64,000 nucleotides of DNA, taken from assembly GCF_025857195.1 (NCBI RefSeq), contig NZ_CP109787.1, forward strand, positions 2,483,501 through 2,547,500, read 5' to 3'. The first letter of the stretch is position 1; each line of letters begins with the position of its first letter. Both the position numbers and the translations under genes were made by a program. The notes below the pieces were generated by a model. That model saw only the letters and a program-made list of their open reading frames with translations. It had not been told where the DNA came from and ran no database searches. Positions 17,204 to 28,150 of this stretch are shown one piece after another. The stretch comes from Leisingera thetidis (lineage in GTDB: Bacteria > Pseudomonadota > Alphaproteobacteria > Rhodobacterales > Rhodobacteraceae).

Positions 17204-17955
17204 ATCTCCCCTCCCGATATGGGCAGCGCGCTGCCATTGACCGCGCCCGCGCCGGCCCCCGCCAGCCACAGCGCCGCATCCGCCACTTCCTCCGGCTGGA
17301 CAAAGCGGTCCTGCGGATTGCCGCGGCGCAGCGATCTTGCCGCCTGCTCCCCGGTCATCCCGGTTTTTGCCACGATGTTGTCCAGCGATCTTTGCAAGAG
17401 CGGTGTTTCAATGAACCCCGGGCACAGCGCATTCACCGTGACCCCGGTTTTCGCCAGTTCCACCGCCAGCGCCCGGGTCAGGCCGACAACCCCGTGTTTC
17501 GCGGCGCAGTAGCCGGAGACATAAGGGTAGCCCTTCAGCCCGGCGGTGGAGGCAATGGCAATCAGCCGCCCCCAGCCCTGCGCCTTCATCCCCGGCAGAC
17601 AGGCCTGCCACAAGTTGAAGACACCGGTCAGATTGACCGAAAGCGCGGCCTCGAAATCAGCCGTGGCCATCTTCTCAAAAGGTTTCGACGGTGCCGCTCC
17701 CGCATTGGCCAGCGCGATGCTCACCGGCCCGTTGGCCGCAACCGCCTCGGCCAGAGCCGCATCCAGCGTCTCGCGGTCCGTCACGTCACATACGGCGGCA
17801 AAGGCGCCGGTTTCAGCAGCCACCTGCTGCAACGGCTCCATGCGGCGGCCCAGGATGGTGACTTTGGCACCCGCCGCGGCAAATCGCGCCGCCAATTCGG
17901 CGCCAACGCCGGAGCCGCCGCCCGTGATCACCGCATGTTTGCCTGCCACGCTCAT
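17200..17955 (-). CDS. Short-chain dehydrogenase/reductase
   Basis: A 251-residue NAD(P)-dependent SDR. The cofactor motif GGGSGVGAE sits at about residues 12-20, NAG at about 84-86, and the catalytic Ser-Tyr-Lys are in [28 protein letters not shown]-like [10 protein letters not shown] follows. Start and stop both overlap neighbours by ATGA, so translation is coupled. In this operon it is a good candidate for the 3-hydroxyacyl-CoA dehydrogenase step, or for reducing the 5-oxo group of the dearomatised aminocyclohexene-carbonyl-CoA. Which of these is not decidable from sequence. Confidence 0.87.
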   Translation of the reverse strand: MSVAGKHAVITGGGSGVGAELAARFAAAGAKVTILGRRMEPLQQVAAETGAFAAVCDVTDRETLDAALAEAVAANGPVSIALANAGAAPSKPFEKMATADFEAALSVNLTGVFNLWQACLPGMKAQGWGRLIAIASTAGLKGYPYVSGYCAAKHGVVGLTRALAVELAKTGVTVNALCPGFIETPLLQRSLDNIVAKTGMTGEQAARSLRRGNPQDRFVQPEEVADAALWLAGAGAGAVNGSALPISGGEI

Positions 17956-20246
17956 GCCCGGATCACCTCCGCTTCGCGGTCGGCCAGCCGCCAGGCCTGA
18001 TCCCGGCCGGCATGATAGGGCAGCGGCCAGTCGCCGTGCCGGTCGCCGATCCGCGCTGCCTCGTGCAGGGTCCAATAGGGATCGGCCAGATGCGGCCGCC
18101 CCACGCAGACCAGATCGGCGCGGCCCGCCATCAGGATCGAATTGGCATGGTCCGCCTCATAGATGTTGCCCACCGCCATGGTGGCGATTCCGGCCTCGTT
18201 GCGGATGCGGTCGGAAAACGGCGTCTGGAACATGCGGCCATAGACCGGCTGCGCATCCGTCGAGGTCTGCCCGGCGGAGACGTCGATGATATCGGCGCCG
18301 GCAGCGGTGAAGGCCCTGGCGATTTCCACCGCGTCCTCCGGCGTGACGCCTTCGTCTCCAACCCAGTCATTGGCGGAGATCCTGACCGACATCGGTTTTT
18401 CCTGCGGCCATACCGCGCGCATCGCCTGGAACACCTCCAGCGGGTAGCGCAGGCGGTTGTCCAGAGAGCCGCCGTACTCATCGTCCCGGATGTTCGATTT
18501 TGGCGATATGAACGACGAAATCAGGTAGCCATGCGCCGCATGAAGTTCGATCATGTCAAACCCGGCACGCGCTGCCATTTGTGCCGAGGCCGCAAATTCC
18601 GCCTTGATCGCGTCCATTTCGCCCCGTGTGATCTCCCGCGGCGCCGGGTTGTTGGCCGACCACGGGATTGCGGAGGCCGAGACCGTCTCCCAATTCCCCT
18701 CCGGCAGCGGCGCGTCCATTTCCTCCCAGCCCAGCTGGGTCGATCCCTTGCGCCCCGAATGGCCGATCTGGCAGCAGATCTTCGCCGTGGTCTCGCCGTG
18801 GACAAAATCCGTCAGCCGCTTCCACGCCGCCTCATGCTCCGGCGCATAAAGCCCCGGACAGCCCAGCGAGATCCGGCCCTCTGCCGAAACACAGGTCATC
18901 TCGGTGTAGACCAGACCGGCGCCGCCCTTGGCGCGCTCGCCCAGATGGACGAAATGCCAGTCCGTCGGGCAGCCGTCCACCGCCTTGTACTGCGCCATGG
19001 GCGAGACCACGATGCGGTTCTTCAGCTCCATCTCCCGCAGCTTGTAGGGGGCGAACATCGGCGGCCGCACCGGCGCATCGGCGGGCGCGCCGGCCCTGTC
19101 CTGGAACCATTTCTCGGCGCTCTGCAGCCATTCGGCATCGCGCAGGCGCAGGTTTTCATGGGAAATCCGCTGCGAGCGGGTCAGCAGCGAGTAATTGAAC
19201 TGCACCGGATCCATGTCCAGATAGCGTTCGACCTCCTCGAACCACTCCAAGGAGTTGCGCGCCGCCGACTGCAGCCGCAGCACATCCAGCCGCCGCTCCT
19301 CCTGGTACCGCTCAAAGGCACGCTCCAGCGAGGGTTCCGTGCTGACCAGCTCCGCCAGCGCAATCGCACTGTCAAACGCCAGCCGCGAGCCCGAGCCGAT
19401 GGAGAAATGCGCGGTGGCCGAGGCATCGCCCAAGAGCACCACGTTCTCGTGATGCCATTTCTCGCAGAGCACCCGCGGGAAGTTGATCCACACCGCCGCG
19501 CCGCGCAGGTGCGCGGCATTGGAGATCAGCTGATGCCCGCCCAGGTGATCGGCAAAGATCTCCTCGCAGGTGCGGATGATCTCCTCCTTGCTCATCCCCT
19601 CGAACCCCCAGTTCTCCCAGGTCTCGGCCGAGCATTCGACAATCACCGTCGCGGTGGCGGCGTCGAACTGATAGGCGTGGATCCACATCCAGCCGTGCTT
19701 GGTCTTCTCGAAGATGAAGGTGAAGGCGTCGTCGAATTTCTGATGGGTGCCCAGCCAGATGAACTTGCAGGGCCGCACGTCGATTTCAGGTTTGAAATGC
19801 TCCGCGAACTCATTGCGGACACTGGAATTCAGCCCGTCGCAACCGACCACAAGGTCATAGTCGTTCTGATACTCGGCAGCGGATTTGGCAATGGTTTCAA
19901 ACTGCAGGTCCACCCCCAGTTCGCGCGCCCGGTCCTGCAGCAGCAGCAGCATCTGCTTGCGCCCGATCCCGGCAAATCCATGGCCGCCCGACACCGTGCG
20001 GGTGCCGTTATGGACCACCGCAATGTCGTCCCAATAGCCAAAGTTTTCGCGGATTGCTTCGGCGCTCTGCGGATCGTTGGCGCTCAGGTTCTCCAGCGCG
20101 TCATCCGACAGCACCACGCCCCAGCCGAATGTGTCATCGGGTTTGTTGCGCTCGATCACCGTGACCTGCGCCTCCGGCCGCCGCAGCTTCATCGAGATCG
20201 CAAAGTAGAGGCCCGCAGGCCCTCCTCCCAGACAGGCGATTTTCAT
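17952..20246 (-). CDS. Bifunctional 2-aminobenzoyl-CoA monooxygenase/reductase (salicylyl-CoA 5-hydroxylase-like)
   Basis: A 764-residue fusion. Residues 1 to about 385 are an aromatic-hydroxylase-type FAD monooxygenase, with GGGPAG at 7-12 and the second FAD motif [16 protein letters not shown]. Residues about 395-764 are an Old Yellow Enzyme barrel: [20 protein letters not shown] and [11 protein letters not shown] are typical. This architecture is known from 2-aminobenzoyl-CoA monooxygenase/reductase of Azoarcus evansii, which hydroxylates and then dearomatises anthraniloyl-CoA. Databases also call it salicylyl-CoA 5-hydroxylase/oxidoreductase. ATG 20246 is preferred over ATG 20252 because of GAAGGG spacing. 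It is the first gene of the operon. Confidence 0.87.
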   Translation of the reverse strand: MKIACLGGGPAGLYFAISMKLRRPEAQVTVIERNKPDDTFGWGVVLSDDALENLSANDPQSAEAIRENFGYWDDIAVVHNGTRTVSGGHGFAGIGRKQMLLLLQDRARELGVDLQFETIAKSAAEYQNDYDLVVGCDGLNSSVRNEFAEHFKPEIDVRPCKFIWLGTHQKFDDAFTFIFEKTKHGWMWIHAYQFDAATATVIVECSAETWENWGFEGMSKEEIIRTCEEIFADHLGGHQLISNAAHLRGAAVWINFPRVLCEKWHHENVVLLGDASATAHFSIGSGSRLAFDSAIALAELVSTEPSLERAFERYQEERRLDVLRLQSAARNSLEWFEEVERYLDMDPVQFNYSLLTRSQRISHENLRLRDAEWLQSAEKWFQDRAGAPADAPVRPPMFAPYKLREMELKNRIVVSPMAQYKAVDGCPTDWHFVHLGERAKGGAGLVYTEMTCVSAEGRISLGCPGLYAPEHEAAWKRLTDFVHGETTAKICCQIGHSGRKGSTQLGWEEMDAPLPEGNWETVSASAIPWSANNPAPREITRGEMDAIKAEFAASAQMAARAGFDMIELHAAHGYLISSFISPKSNIRDDEYGGSLDNRLRYPLEVFQAMRAVWPQEKPMSVRISANDWVGDEGVTPEDAVEIARAFTAAGADIIDVSAGQTSTDAQPVYGRMFQTPFSDRIRNEAGIATMAVGNIYEADHANSILMAGRADLVCVGRPHLADPYWTLHEAARIGDRHGDWPLPYHAGRDQAWRLADREAEVIRA

Positions 20247-20305
20247 GATCATCCCTTCCCGTTCAGCGCAACTCTCTGAAAGTCAGGATAAGCGGGATCC
20301 AAAAA

Positions 20306-20335
20306 ACTTCAAGCATAAAGTTTTAAGCTTGAAGT
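20306..20335. promoter_or_regulatory. Candidate MarR operator (perfect inverted repeat)
   Basis: ACTTCAAGC (20306-20314) is exactly repeated in inverse as GCTTGAAGT (20327-20335), separated by 12 AT-rich bases. The right half contains its own smaller palindrome around AAGCTT. It lies 60-90 bases before the first gene of the anthranilate-type operon, in the only AT-rich patch nearby, where promoter and operator are expected. Binding by the operon-encoded MarR protein is inference. Confidence 0.68.
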
Positions 20336-20459
20336 AAATGGCCAGCCGTCTCCCCGCGGCCCGCAGGCGGCACCGCCTTGACACTGGCTGTCTGCAAAAA
20401 CACCCGCCGAAGATGGCACGGACCCGGGGGTCACGGCGCGAACCGCGGATCAGCGCGGT

Positions 20460-22700
20460 TCACAGCCCCCGCAGGTATTCCATGACTGCCGGGCGCACCG
20501 CCTGATCGCCGCGGTGGCGCGCATCGGCGATGATCTTGCGCAGCTCGCCCAGATCCACCCGCAGCAGCAGCGACTTCACCGGCCCGATGGAGGCCGGGCG
20601 CATCGACAGCGTGCGGATACCCATGGCGGCCAGGCACACGGCCTCGACCGGGCGGCCCGCATCCTCGCCGCAGAAGCTCAGCGGCGTGCCGGAGATGGCG
20701 CAGCGCTCGACGATCCGCTCGATGAAGCTCAGGAAGCTTACATTCAGCGTGTCATAGCGGCGCCTGACCCGCTCGTTCTCGCGGTCGGCGGCAAAGAAAA
20801 ACTGTTTCAGGTCGTTGCCGCCGATCGAAATGAAGGCCACCTCGTCAAAGAATTTCTGCGGCGCATAGGCCAGCGACGGCGTCTCCAGCATCGCCCCCAC
20901 TTCCAGCTCGGACGGCAGCACGTGGCCCAGAATGCGCTCCCGCGCGATGGTCTTGTCCACCTCGGCCTTGGCAGCGCGGTATTCCTCGAATTGGGCGACA
21001 AAGGGAAACATGACCGACAGCGGCCGGCCTTCGGCGGCGCGCAGCAGCGCCTGCAGCTGCATCCGCATCACGCCCGGCTTGTCCAGCCCGACCCGGATCG
21101 CCCGCCAGCCCAGCGCCGGATTCGGCTCGTCGGTGGGCTTCATGTAGGGCAGCACCTTGTCCGACCCGATGTCCAGGGTGCGGAACACCACCGGCTTGCC
21201 ATGCGCCGCATCCAGCACCCGCTTGTACAGGGCCACCAGCTCCGAGCGTTTCGGCATCTGGTTGCGCACCAGAAACTGCAATTCCGTGCGGAACAGCCCG
21301 ACCCCTTCGGCACCGGAGCCGTCGAGCGACGGAAGGTCCGCCATCAGCCCGGCATTCATCACCATGTTGATGCGCTGCCCGTCGGTGGTCACGGCGGGCT
21401 TGTCGCGGATCGAGGCATAGCGCTCCTGCGCCTTGGCCTGCATCGCGATCTTGTCGCGGAAGGCGCCGACAACAGTTTCATCGGGGCGCAAATGCACCAC
21501 CCCCTGATCGCCGTCCACCATGATGTGGTCGCCGTTCAGCGCCTCGGTGGTGATGCGTTTTGCATTGACCACCAGCGGGATCGCCAGCGCGCGGGCGACA
21601 ATCGCAGCATGCGAGCCGACCGAGCCCTCCTCCAGCACGACTCCCCGCAAGCTGCGGCCGTATTCCAGCAAGTCGCCGGGACCGATGTTGCGGGCAATCA
21701 GGATCGGGTTGTCCGGCAGCTCCGCCCCGGTGTTGGCGCCCTGCCCGGTCAGGATGCGCAGCAGCCGGTTGGACAGGTCGTCCAGGTCGCTGAGACGCTC
21801 GCGCAGATAGGCATCCTGCACCTGGCTCATGCGGGTGCGGGCCTGGGATTGCTCTTTCTCCACCGCCGCTTCGGCGCTCAGGCCGCGGGCGATGTCTTCT
21901 TCCATGCGCCGCATCCAGCCCTTGGAATTGGCGAACATCCGATAGGCTTCAAGGACTTGCAGCTGCTCCTTGTCGCCGTTGCGGGACACTTCCAGCATCT
22001 TGTCGACGCCCACCCGCAGTTCCTCGACCGCATTGTTCATCCGCTCCAGCTCGCGCTGCGGATCATCGGCGATCGGGTTGGTGACGATCACCCGCGGCTC
22101 GTGCAGCCAGACATGGCCTTCGGCGGCGCCCTCCTGGGCCGAGGTGCCGTGGATCAGCACCGCCTGCTGGTGCAGGGGCGACAGGGCCGCGCCCTCGCCG
22201 ACAAAGGCGCCCAGCTCGGTCATCTCGGCGATGACCATCGCCACGACTTCCAGCGCATAGACGGCGTCGGCCGAGAACTCGCGCGCCTCCTTGGACTGCA
22301 CCACCAGCACGCCCAGCATCTCGCCCAGCCGCTGCACCGGCACGCCAAGGAAGGAGGAAAACCGCTCCTCGCCGGTTTCCGGCATGTAGCGGAAGCCCTT
22401 GGCATTGGGCGCATCCGGGGTGTTCACCACCTTGCCGAACCTTGCCACCCGTCCCACCAGCCCCTCGCCGATGCGCATCCGGGTCTGGTGCACCGATTCG
22501 AGGTTCAGGCCCTGGGTCGCGCACAATTCCAGCGTCTCGTCATCCCGGAACAGATAGACCGAGCACACTTCGGTCCCCATGCTGTCGGCGATCAGATGGG
22601 TGATCTTGTCGAGCCGCGCCTGGCCGGCATCATCCCCCGCCATCGCCTCGCGCAAGCGAACCAGAAGCCTCCTGCTCTCGGATTCTGTCGTGTCAGCCAT
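20460..22700 (-). CDS. ptsP: Phosphoenolpyruvate-protein phosphotransferase PtsP (nitrogen PTS enzyme I)
   Basis: A 746-residue enzyme I of the nitrogen-related PTS. It takes phosphate from PEP and passes it to NPr. A GAF sensor domain covers about residues 20-165. The PEP-utiliser mobile domain carries the phospho-His in GSVGSHAAIVARAL, and the PEP-binding barrel contains FRTLDIGSDK, the GGNDLKQF stretch and the active cysteine in SFCGEDAG. GAF plus enzyme I is diagnostic for PtsP, where the GAF domain senses glutamine in studied species. ATG 22700 is preceded by GAGAGGG; a GTG two codons earlier is less well placed. lysC lies upstream on the same strand, as in many alphaproteobacteria. Confidence 0.93.
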   Translation of the reverse strand: MADTTESESRRLLVRLREAMAGDDAGQARLDKITHLIADSMGTEVCSVYLFRDDETLELCATQGLNLESVHQTRMRIGEGLVGRVARFGKVVNTPDAPNAKGFRYMPETGEERFSSFLGVPVQRLGEMLGVLVVQSKEAREFSADAVYALEVVAMVIAEMTELGAFVGEGAALSPLHQQAVLIHGTSAQEGAAEGHVWLHEPRVIVTNPIADDPQRELERMNNAVEELRVGVDKMLEVSRNGDKEQLQVLEAYRMFANSKGWMRRMEEDIARGLSAEAAVEKEQSQARTRMSQVQDAYLRERLSDLDDLSNRLLRILTGQGANTGAELPDNPILIARNIGPGDLLEYGRSLRGVVLEEGSVGSHAAIVARALAIPLVVNAKRITTEALNGDHIMVDGDQGVVHLRPDETVVGAFRDKIAMQAKAQERYASIRDKPAVTTDGQRINMVMNAGLMADLPSLDGSGAEGVGLFRTELQFLVRNQMPKRSELVALYKRVLDAAHGKPVVFRTLDIGSDKVLPYMKPTDEPNPALGWRAIRVGLDKPGVMRMQLQALLRAAEGRPLSVMFPFVAQFEEYRAAKAEVDKTIARERILGHVLPSELEVGAMLETPSLAYAPQKFFDEVAFISIGGNDLKQFFFAADRENERVRRRYDTLNVSFLSFIERIVERCAISGTPLSFCGEDAGRPVEAVCLAAMGIRTLSMRPASIGPVKSLLLRVDLGELRKIIADARHRGDQAVRPAVMEYLRGL

Positions 22701-22901
22701 TGCCACCCTCTCCCGGGCTCATACCCTGTTCGCCGCCGCCCCCTGAGACGGACTCCGCCCAAAGTAGTGCGGCAGCGCGCGCTCCTCCACCCACTTGTCC
22801 CACCCCAGCGGAAAAAGTCCAAGTTTTTTTGCGGCTCCGCCTGCAATCAAAGCGGAATGCCGCGGCTTCGGGCAACCGCCGCCTGCCGCCGGGCAGATAC
22901 G

Positions 22902-22928
22902 GCAAAGGCGCCGGAGCGGCGCCTTTGC
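22902..22928 (-). terminator. Strong hairpin between lysC and ptsP (possible terminator)
   Basis: GCAAAGGCGCC (22902-22912) pairs perfectly with GGCGCCTTTGC (22918-22928) around a five-base loop. It lies about 30 bases after the lysC stop. There is no T tract on either strand, so it may only attenuate or protect the 3' end. Confidence 0.45.
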
Positions 22929-22959
22929 AGGAAACGGAAAATTCTTTTCAGCCCGGCGC

Positions 22960-24198
22960 TTAGCCGGCCTTCTCCAGCTCGAACGCATCATGCAGCGCCT
23001 GCACGGCCAGCTCCATGTACTTGCGGTCGATCAGCACCGAGATCTTGATTTCCGAGGTGGTGATCACCTTGATGTTGATGCCCTCGCCCGACAGCACCTT
23101 GAACATCTTGGCCGCCACACCCGACTGCGAGCGCATGCCGATGCCGACCACCGACACCTTGGCGACATCCTTGTCGGCCAGAAGTTCGGAATAGTTCAGC
23201 TCGCCCTTTTCCTTGATCGCCAGCAGCGCCTGCTCGGCGCGCGCCACCTGGTCGGTCGGGCAGGAGAACGTCATGTCGGTGCGGCCCTCGTCGGAGATGT
23301 CCTGCACGATCATGTCGACGTTCACGCCCGCATCGCTGAGCGTGGTGAAAATGGTCGCCGCGATGCCGGGGCGGTCGGCCACCGACTGCACGGTCAGCTT
23401 GGCTTCGTCACGGGAATAGGCCACACCGGCCACAACATTGGATTCCATGATTTCCTCCTCGTCGCAGACCAGGGTTCCGGCCTCGTCGGACTGTTCCTCA
23501 AAACTCGACAGCACGCGCAGCTTCACCTTATAGCGCATTGCCAGTTCAACCGAGCGGGTTTGCAGCACCTTGGCCCCCAGCGAGGCCAGCTCCAGCATTT
23601 CTTCAAAGGCGATCCTGTCCAGCTTGCGCGCCTTGCCGCAGATCCGCGGGTCGGTGGTATAGACACCGTCCACATCGGTGTAGATATCGCAGCGCTCGGC
23701 CTCGAAGGACGCGGCAAAGGCCACCGCCGTGGTGTCGGAGCCGCCCCGGCCCAGGGTGGTGATGCGGCCCTCGGGGCTGATGCCCTGGAAGCCGGCCACA
23801 ACCGCCACTTTCATGCCCTCGGCAAACTTGGCGCGGATGTTTTCCGGCGGGATCTCCTCGATCCGGGCCTGGCTGTGCGCCGAATTGGTCTTGAGCGGCA
23901 CCTGCCAGCCCTGCCAGCTGCGCGCCGGGATATCCATTTCCTGCAGCGTCAGCGCCATCAGGCCCGCGGTCACATTCTCGCCCGAGGACACCACGGCATC
24001 ATATTCGCGCGCATCATACAGCGGCGAGGTCTCATCCACCCAGCCCACCAGCTCGTTGGTCTTGCCGGACATCGCCGACACAATGACGATCACGTCATAG
24101 CCCTTGGCCACCTCGACGCCCACACGTTTGGCGGCGCGGCGGATGCGGTCCGGGTTGGCGACAGAGGTGCCGCCGAATTTCATCACAAGTACGGGCAT
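22960..24198 (-). CDS. lysC: Aspartate kinase
   Basis: A 412-residue aspartokinase, the first step from aspartate to lysine, threonine and methionine. The N-terminus VMKFGGTSVA (about residues 5-14) binds ATP and aspartate, and TTLGRGGSDTTAVA (about 165-178) completes the kinase site. Two ACT domains follow (about 265-410, with GIGMRSQSGVA in the second), the usual site of allosteric inhibition by lysine and/or threonine. ATG 24198 gives exactly the family N-terminus, with GGGAG upstream. It is not next to other lysine genes. Regulation by the ACT domains is known for the family, not shown here. Confidence 0.96.
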   Translation of the reverse strand: MPVLVMKFGGTSVANPDRIRRAAKRVGVEVAKGYDVIVIVSAMSGKTNELVGWVDETSPLYDAREYDAVVSSGENVTAGLMALTLQEMDIPARSWQGWQVPLKTNSAHSQARIEEIPPENIRAKFAEGMKVAVVAGFQGISPEGRITTLGRGGSDTTAVAFAASFEAERCDIYTDVDGVYTTDPRICGKARKLDRIAFEEMLELASLGAKVLQTRSVELAMRYKVKLRVLSSFEEQSDEAGTLVCDEEEIMESNVVAGVAYSRDEAKLTVQSVADRPGIAATIFTTLSDAGVNVDMIVQDISDEGRTDMTFSCPTDQVARAEQALLAIKEKGELNYSELLADKDVAKVSVVGIGMRSQSGVAAKMFKVLSGEGINIKVITTSEIKISVLIDRKYMELAVQALHDAFELEKAG

Positions 24199-24373
24199 AT
24201 GGAACAGGTCTCCCTGCGCTTGCGGGTTTCGGTCCCGTGCCTCATATGCGAGCGGCCCCTTGAGGGCAAGAGCGCGCAGGCCCGCCGGGCAAGGAAGCTG
24301 CGGTTCCGGCGGTAATTGCAGCGCGGCAAACCGCCACAAGGCGCAGGCCGCGCAATTTTCGCCAACCGGTGTC

Positions 24374-25822
24374 TCAGGCGCGCCAGAAGCGGATCGTCAG
24401 GATGGCATAGACCGCCATCAGCTCCAGCCGCCCGATCAGCATCGCGGCGCTGAGGATCCATTTGGCCGGATCGTTGAGCGTGGAGAAATTGCCCGCAGGC
24501 CCGATGGTATTCCCCAGGCCAGGCCCGATATTGCCCACGGCTGTGGCGGCGCCCGACACGGAGGTCACAAAGTCCAGGCCGGTGAGCGCCAGAGCCCAGG
24601 CCACCATGCCCAGGGTCACCACGAAGAACATGAAGAAGGAAATCACCGAGCTCAGCACCTCGGCATCGACACGGCGGCCGTCATAGCGGGTGGGAAACAC
24701 CCCGTGCGGCGACCGGATGCGCTGGATCTGCGCCCGGATCGAGGCAAACAGCAGCTGGTAGCGGAAGATCTTGACCGAACAGGCCGTCGAGCCCGCGCAG
24801 CCGCCGATCAGCCCGATGAAGAAGAACACCATGATCAGGAAGCTGCCCCACTGCATGTAATCGACACTGGCATAGCCGGTTCCGGAAATGATCGAGGTGA
24901 TGTTGAACAGCGCTTCGCGGAAAGCCTGCTCGGGATGGTGCGGAAACACGGTGACCAGCACCCCCGACGTCACCGCCACCAACACCCCGATCGTCATCAT
25001 GAACACCCGGATCTGGCTGTCGCGGAACAGCGGCACCGCATGGCCGTTGATCAGCTGCACATAGCGCACAAACGGCAGCGCCGCCGCGATCATGAAGAAC
25101 GACGCGGCATATTCCGCGGGCCCTGAAAACGTCCCGAACGAGGCATCGTAGTTGGAGAACCCGCCGGTGGACATGGTGGTCATCGCATGCACCAGCGCGT
25201 CGAATGGCTCCATTCCCAGCACCATGTAGACCAGCACGCAGGCCAGCGTCAGCGAGACATAAATCAGCGAGATCTGCTTGGCGATCGCCTGCGCCCGGGG
25301 CAGGATCTTGCCCATGGTGTCAAAGGCTTCCGAGCGGAAGATCTGCATCCCCCCGACCCGCAGCTCGGGCAGGAACACCATCGCCACCACGATGATGCCG
25401 ATGCCGCCGACCCATTGCAGGATGCCGCGCCACAGCAAAAGCCCGCGCGGCAGGCCGTCAAGCCCTGAGATCACCGTCGATCCGGTGGTGGTCAGCCCCG
25501 ACATCGCCTCGAAAAACGCATCGACAAAGCGCAGCTCGGTGGCCCCCAGCATCAGCGGAATCGCCCCGAACAAGGGCAGCGCCAGCCAGACCGTGGTGGT
25601 CAGAAGGAAGGTCTGGCGGATGCTGAGCCCCTCGCGCACGCCATTGGCACAGCTCAGCGCCAGCAGGCCGCCGACCAGAATGGTGAACACAGCACTTTCC
25701 AGAAACACGTGCCATTCGCCGCGGCCGTCCATCAGATCGACCAGCAGCGGGAACACCATCATGGCTCCCAGAATGACGACCAGCAGGCCGATGACATACC
25801 CAACCGGGCGCAGATCCAACAT
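24374..25822 (-). CDS. trkH: TrkH family potassium uptake protein
   Basis: A 482-residue Trk-type K+ channel subunit of the inner membrane, working with the NAD-binding TrkA ring. It shows about ten hydrophobic helices and the four filter loops of the family, each with its glycine: TTTGST, MSTGGFS, ISGTGYAS and AVGNIGPG. GGCAGSTACSVK is also family-typical. ATG 25822 gives the usual start MLDLRPVGYV; an upstream TTG would add ten unconserved residues. No trkA is in the window. It lies between lysC and the phasin-like gene on the same strand. Confidence 0.93.
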   Translation of the reverse strand: MLDLRPVGYVIGLLVVILGAMMVFPLLVDLMDGRGEWHVFLESAVFTILVGGLLALSCANGVREGLSIRQTFLLTTTVWLALPLFGAIPLMLGATELRFVDAFFEAMSGLTTTGSTVISGLDGLPRGLLLWRGILQWVGGIGIIVVAMVFLPELRVGGMQIFRSEAFDTMGKILPRAQAIAKQISLIYVSLTLACVLVYMVLGMEPFDALVHAMTTMSTGGFSNYDASFGTFSGPAEYAASFFMIAAALPFVRYVQLINGHAVPLFRDSQIRVFMMTIGVLVAVTSGVLVTVFPHHPEQAFREALFNITSIISGTGYASVDYMQWGSFLIMVFFFIGLIGGCAGSTACSVKIFRYQLLFASIRAQIQRIRSPHGVFPTRYDGRRVDAEVLSSVISFFMFFVVTLGMVAWALALTGLDFVTSVSGAATAVGNIGPGLGNTIGPAGNFSTLNDPAKWILSAAMLIGRLELMAVYAILTIRFWRA

Positions 25823-25869
25823 GCGGCGCAGCGTTGGCCCTGTGCCCGGCAAGTGTCAAGCCTGCGGCG

Positions 25870-26640
25870 TTAATCCCCGCTGCTGCTTGTCCCGGCAGCG
25901 TTGCGCTGCGGCATCTGCGGCGGGTTGGACGGCTTGCGCGGACGCTTGTCCGGGGTGTCCTGCTGTGCCGCCGCCTGCACCGGGGCAGCTGCAGTTTGCG
26001 CCGCCGGCTCCGGCGCCTGGGGTTTGGCGGCAGCGGTCTGCGCGGATTGCTGTTTTGCCGCCGCAGGGCCATTGGCCGGCTCTGCGCGGGCCGCAGACAT
26101 GCGGAACACTGCAGGCCCTTCCGCCGGTCCGGGTCCGCCGGCGCCGCCGGTTGGCTTTGCTGGCGCCGCTTTGGCAGAACCGGAGAGCGGCTGGGCCGGC
26201 GCCGCTGCGGCCGGCTCCGGCCTGACCGCTGCGGGTCCGGCAGTGGCCTGCGCAGGGGCCTTGTGGACGGCCGGCTTGCGGACCGCAGCCTTGCGGGCCG
26301 CCTGCTTCCTGGATGCAGGTTTCTTGGCCGCAGGTTTCTTGGCCGCAGGTTTCTTGGCCGCCGCCTTGCCGGCCGGCTTTTTCGCGGGCCCGGCCGTTGG
26401 GGCGGTTTCGGCCGTGGCCGCTGCGCCGCCATCCCGCGCTGCCCCGGGTGCGGCCGCGGTCCCGCCCAGAAGCCGCTTCTGCGCTTCCATCATCGAATGC
26501 GCCAGCCGCATCTGCTCCAGCGGAGCCTGCATCGCCGCCTCTGCCGCCTGCCGCCACAGTTTCATCTGCAGCCCGGCCGCAAACCCCGCCCATTCGTGCG
26601 CTTTGGCCGCAAGGCCGGGAATCTGGTGAAAGCTCGTCAT
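25870..26640 (-). CDS. Phasin-like protein with Lys/Ala-rich histone-like tail
   Basis: A 256-residue protein of two parts. Residues 1 to about 60 look like amphipathic helices (AHEWAGFAAGLQ and EQMRLAHSMMEAQKRLL), reminiscent of phasins or PHA-associated proteins. The rest is low-complexity Ala/Pro/Lys, including the AAKKPAAKKPAAKKPA stretch (about residues 88-110), encoded by three exact 15-base repeats, like histone H1 or the DNA-binding tail of Pseudomonas PhaF. ATG 26640 has GAGGAGTATCAA upstream. The basic tail suggests nucleic-acid binding. No PHA synthase gene is in view, so a link to granules is a guess. Confidence 0.62.
   Translation of the reverse strand: MTSFHQIPGLAAKAHEWAGFAAGLQMKLWRQAAEAAMQAPLEQMRLAHSMMEAQKRLLGGTAAAPGAARDGGAAATAETAPTAGPAKKPAGKAAAKKPAAKKPAAKKPASRKQAARKAAVRKPAVHKAPAQATAGPAAVRPEPAAAAPAQPLSGSAKAAPAKPTGGAGGPGPAEGPAVFRMSAARAEPANGPAAAKQQSAQTAAAKPQAPEPAAQTAAAPVQAAAQQDTPDKRPRKPSNPPQMPQRNAAGTSSSGD
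26315..26359 (-). repeat. Triple 15-bp tandem repeat inside the phasin-like gene
   Basis: GCAGGTTTCTTGGCC is repeated three times without mismatch on the plus strand (26315-26329, 26330-26344, 26345-26359). On the coding strand it specifies repeated Ala-Lys-Lys-Pro-Ala. Being a multiple of three, length changes by slippage would stay in frame. Confidence 0.85.
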
Positions 26641-26896
26641 TTGATACTCCTCAAGTCCTGCACTGGCCTTGCGCCGGGTCTGCGCTGCGGTATCCGGGCA
26701 AGGATGACGGGAAGCGGGCGCCGGCAGCGCTCCAGGCCGGGTGCAGCGGAAATCGGGCCGTAAATTGCAGACACCTGCGCACAAGCTCCCCATGCCCCCG
26801 GCAGGATGACCGGGGGATTCGCAAAGCAGGCTAGCATGCGTTTCTGCACAGCGGCATAAAATCTGCGGCAACGCAGCAATTGCCGCAGGCCAAGCG

Positions 26897-26921
26897 GAAA
26901 CCTGCCTGCAGATCAGGCAGG
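26897..26921 (-). terminator. Weak terminator after folE2
   Basis: CCTGCCTG (26914-26921 as read on the minus strand) pairs with CAGGCAGG (26901-26908) around a five-base loop and is followed by only three T. It lies 15 bases beyond the folE2 stop. Confidence 0.5.
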
Positions 26922-26935
26922 TCTGCCCGCTTTCC

Positions 26936-28039
<1,104 letters not shown>

Positions 28040-28150
28040 CGGCGTTTCCCCCAAGTCATACGGCCCATATAAGAGCCGGCAGGCCACCCTCATATACTGT
28101 TACGCGGCAATTTTCAAAACGGATCCGCCATTTGCGGCAGAACCGGCGCC

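Noticed and set aside
20514..23048. Long plus-strand open frame opposite ptsP
   Set aside because: Mirror of the ptsP codons; composition and lack of any domain show it is not a gene. The same holds for the frames opposite 9422-11221 and 17952-20246.
28040..28150. Zur box upstream of folE2
   Set aside because: FolE2 is zinc-responsive in some bacteria, but no convincing palindromic Zur site is visible here.
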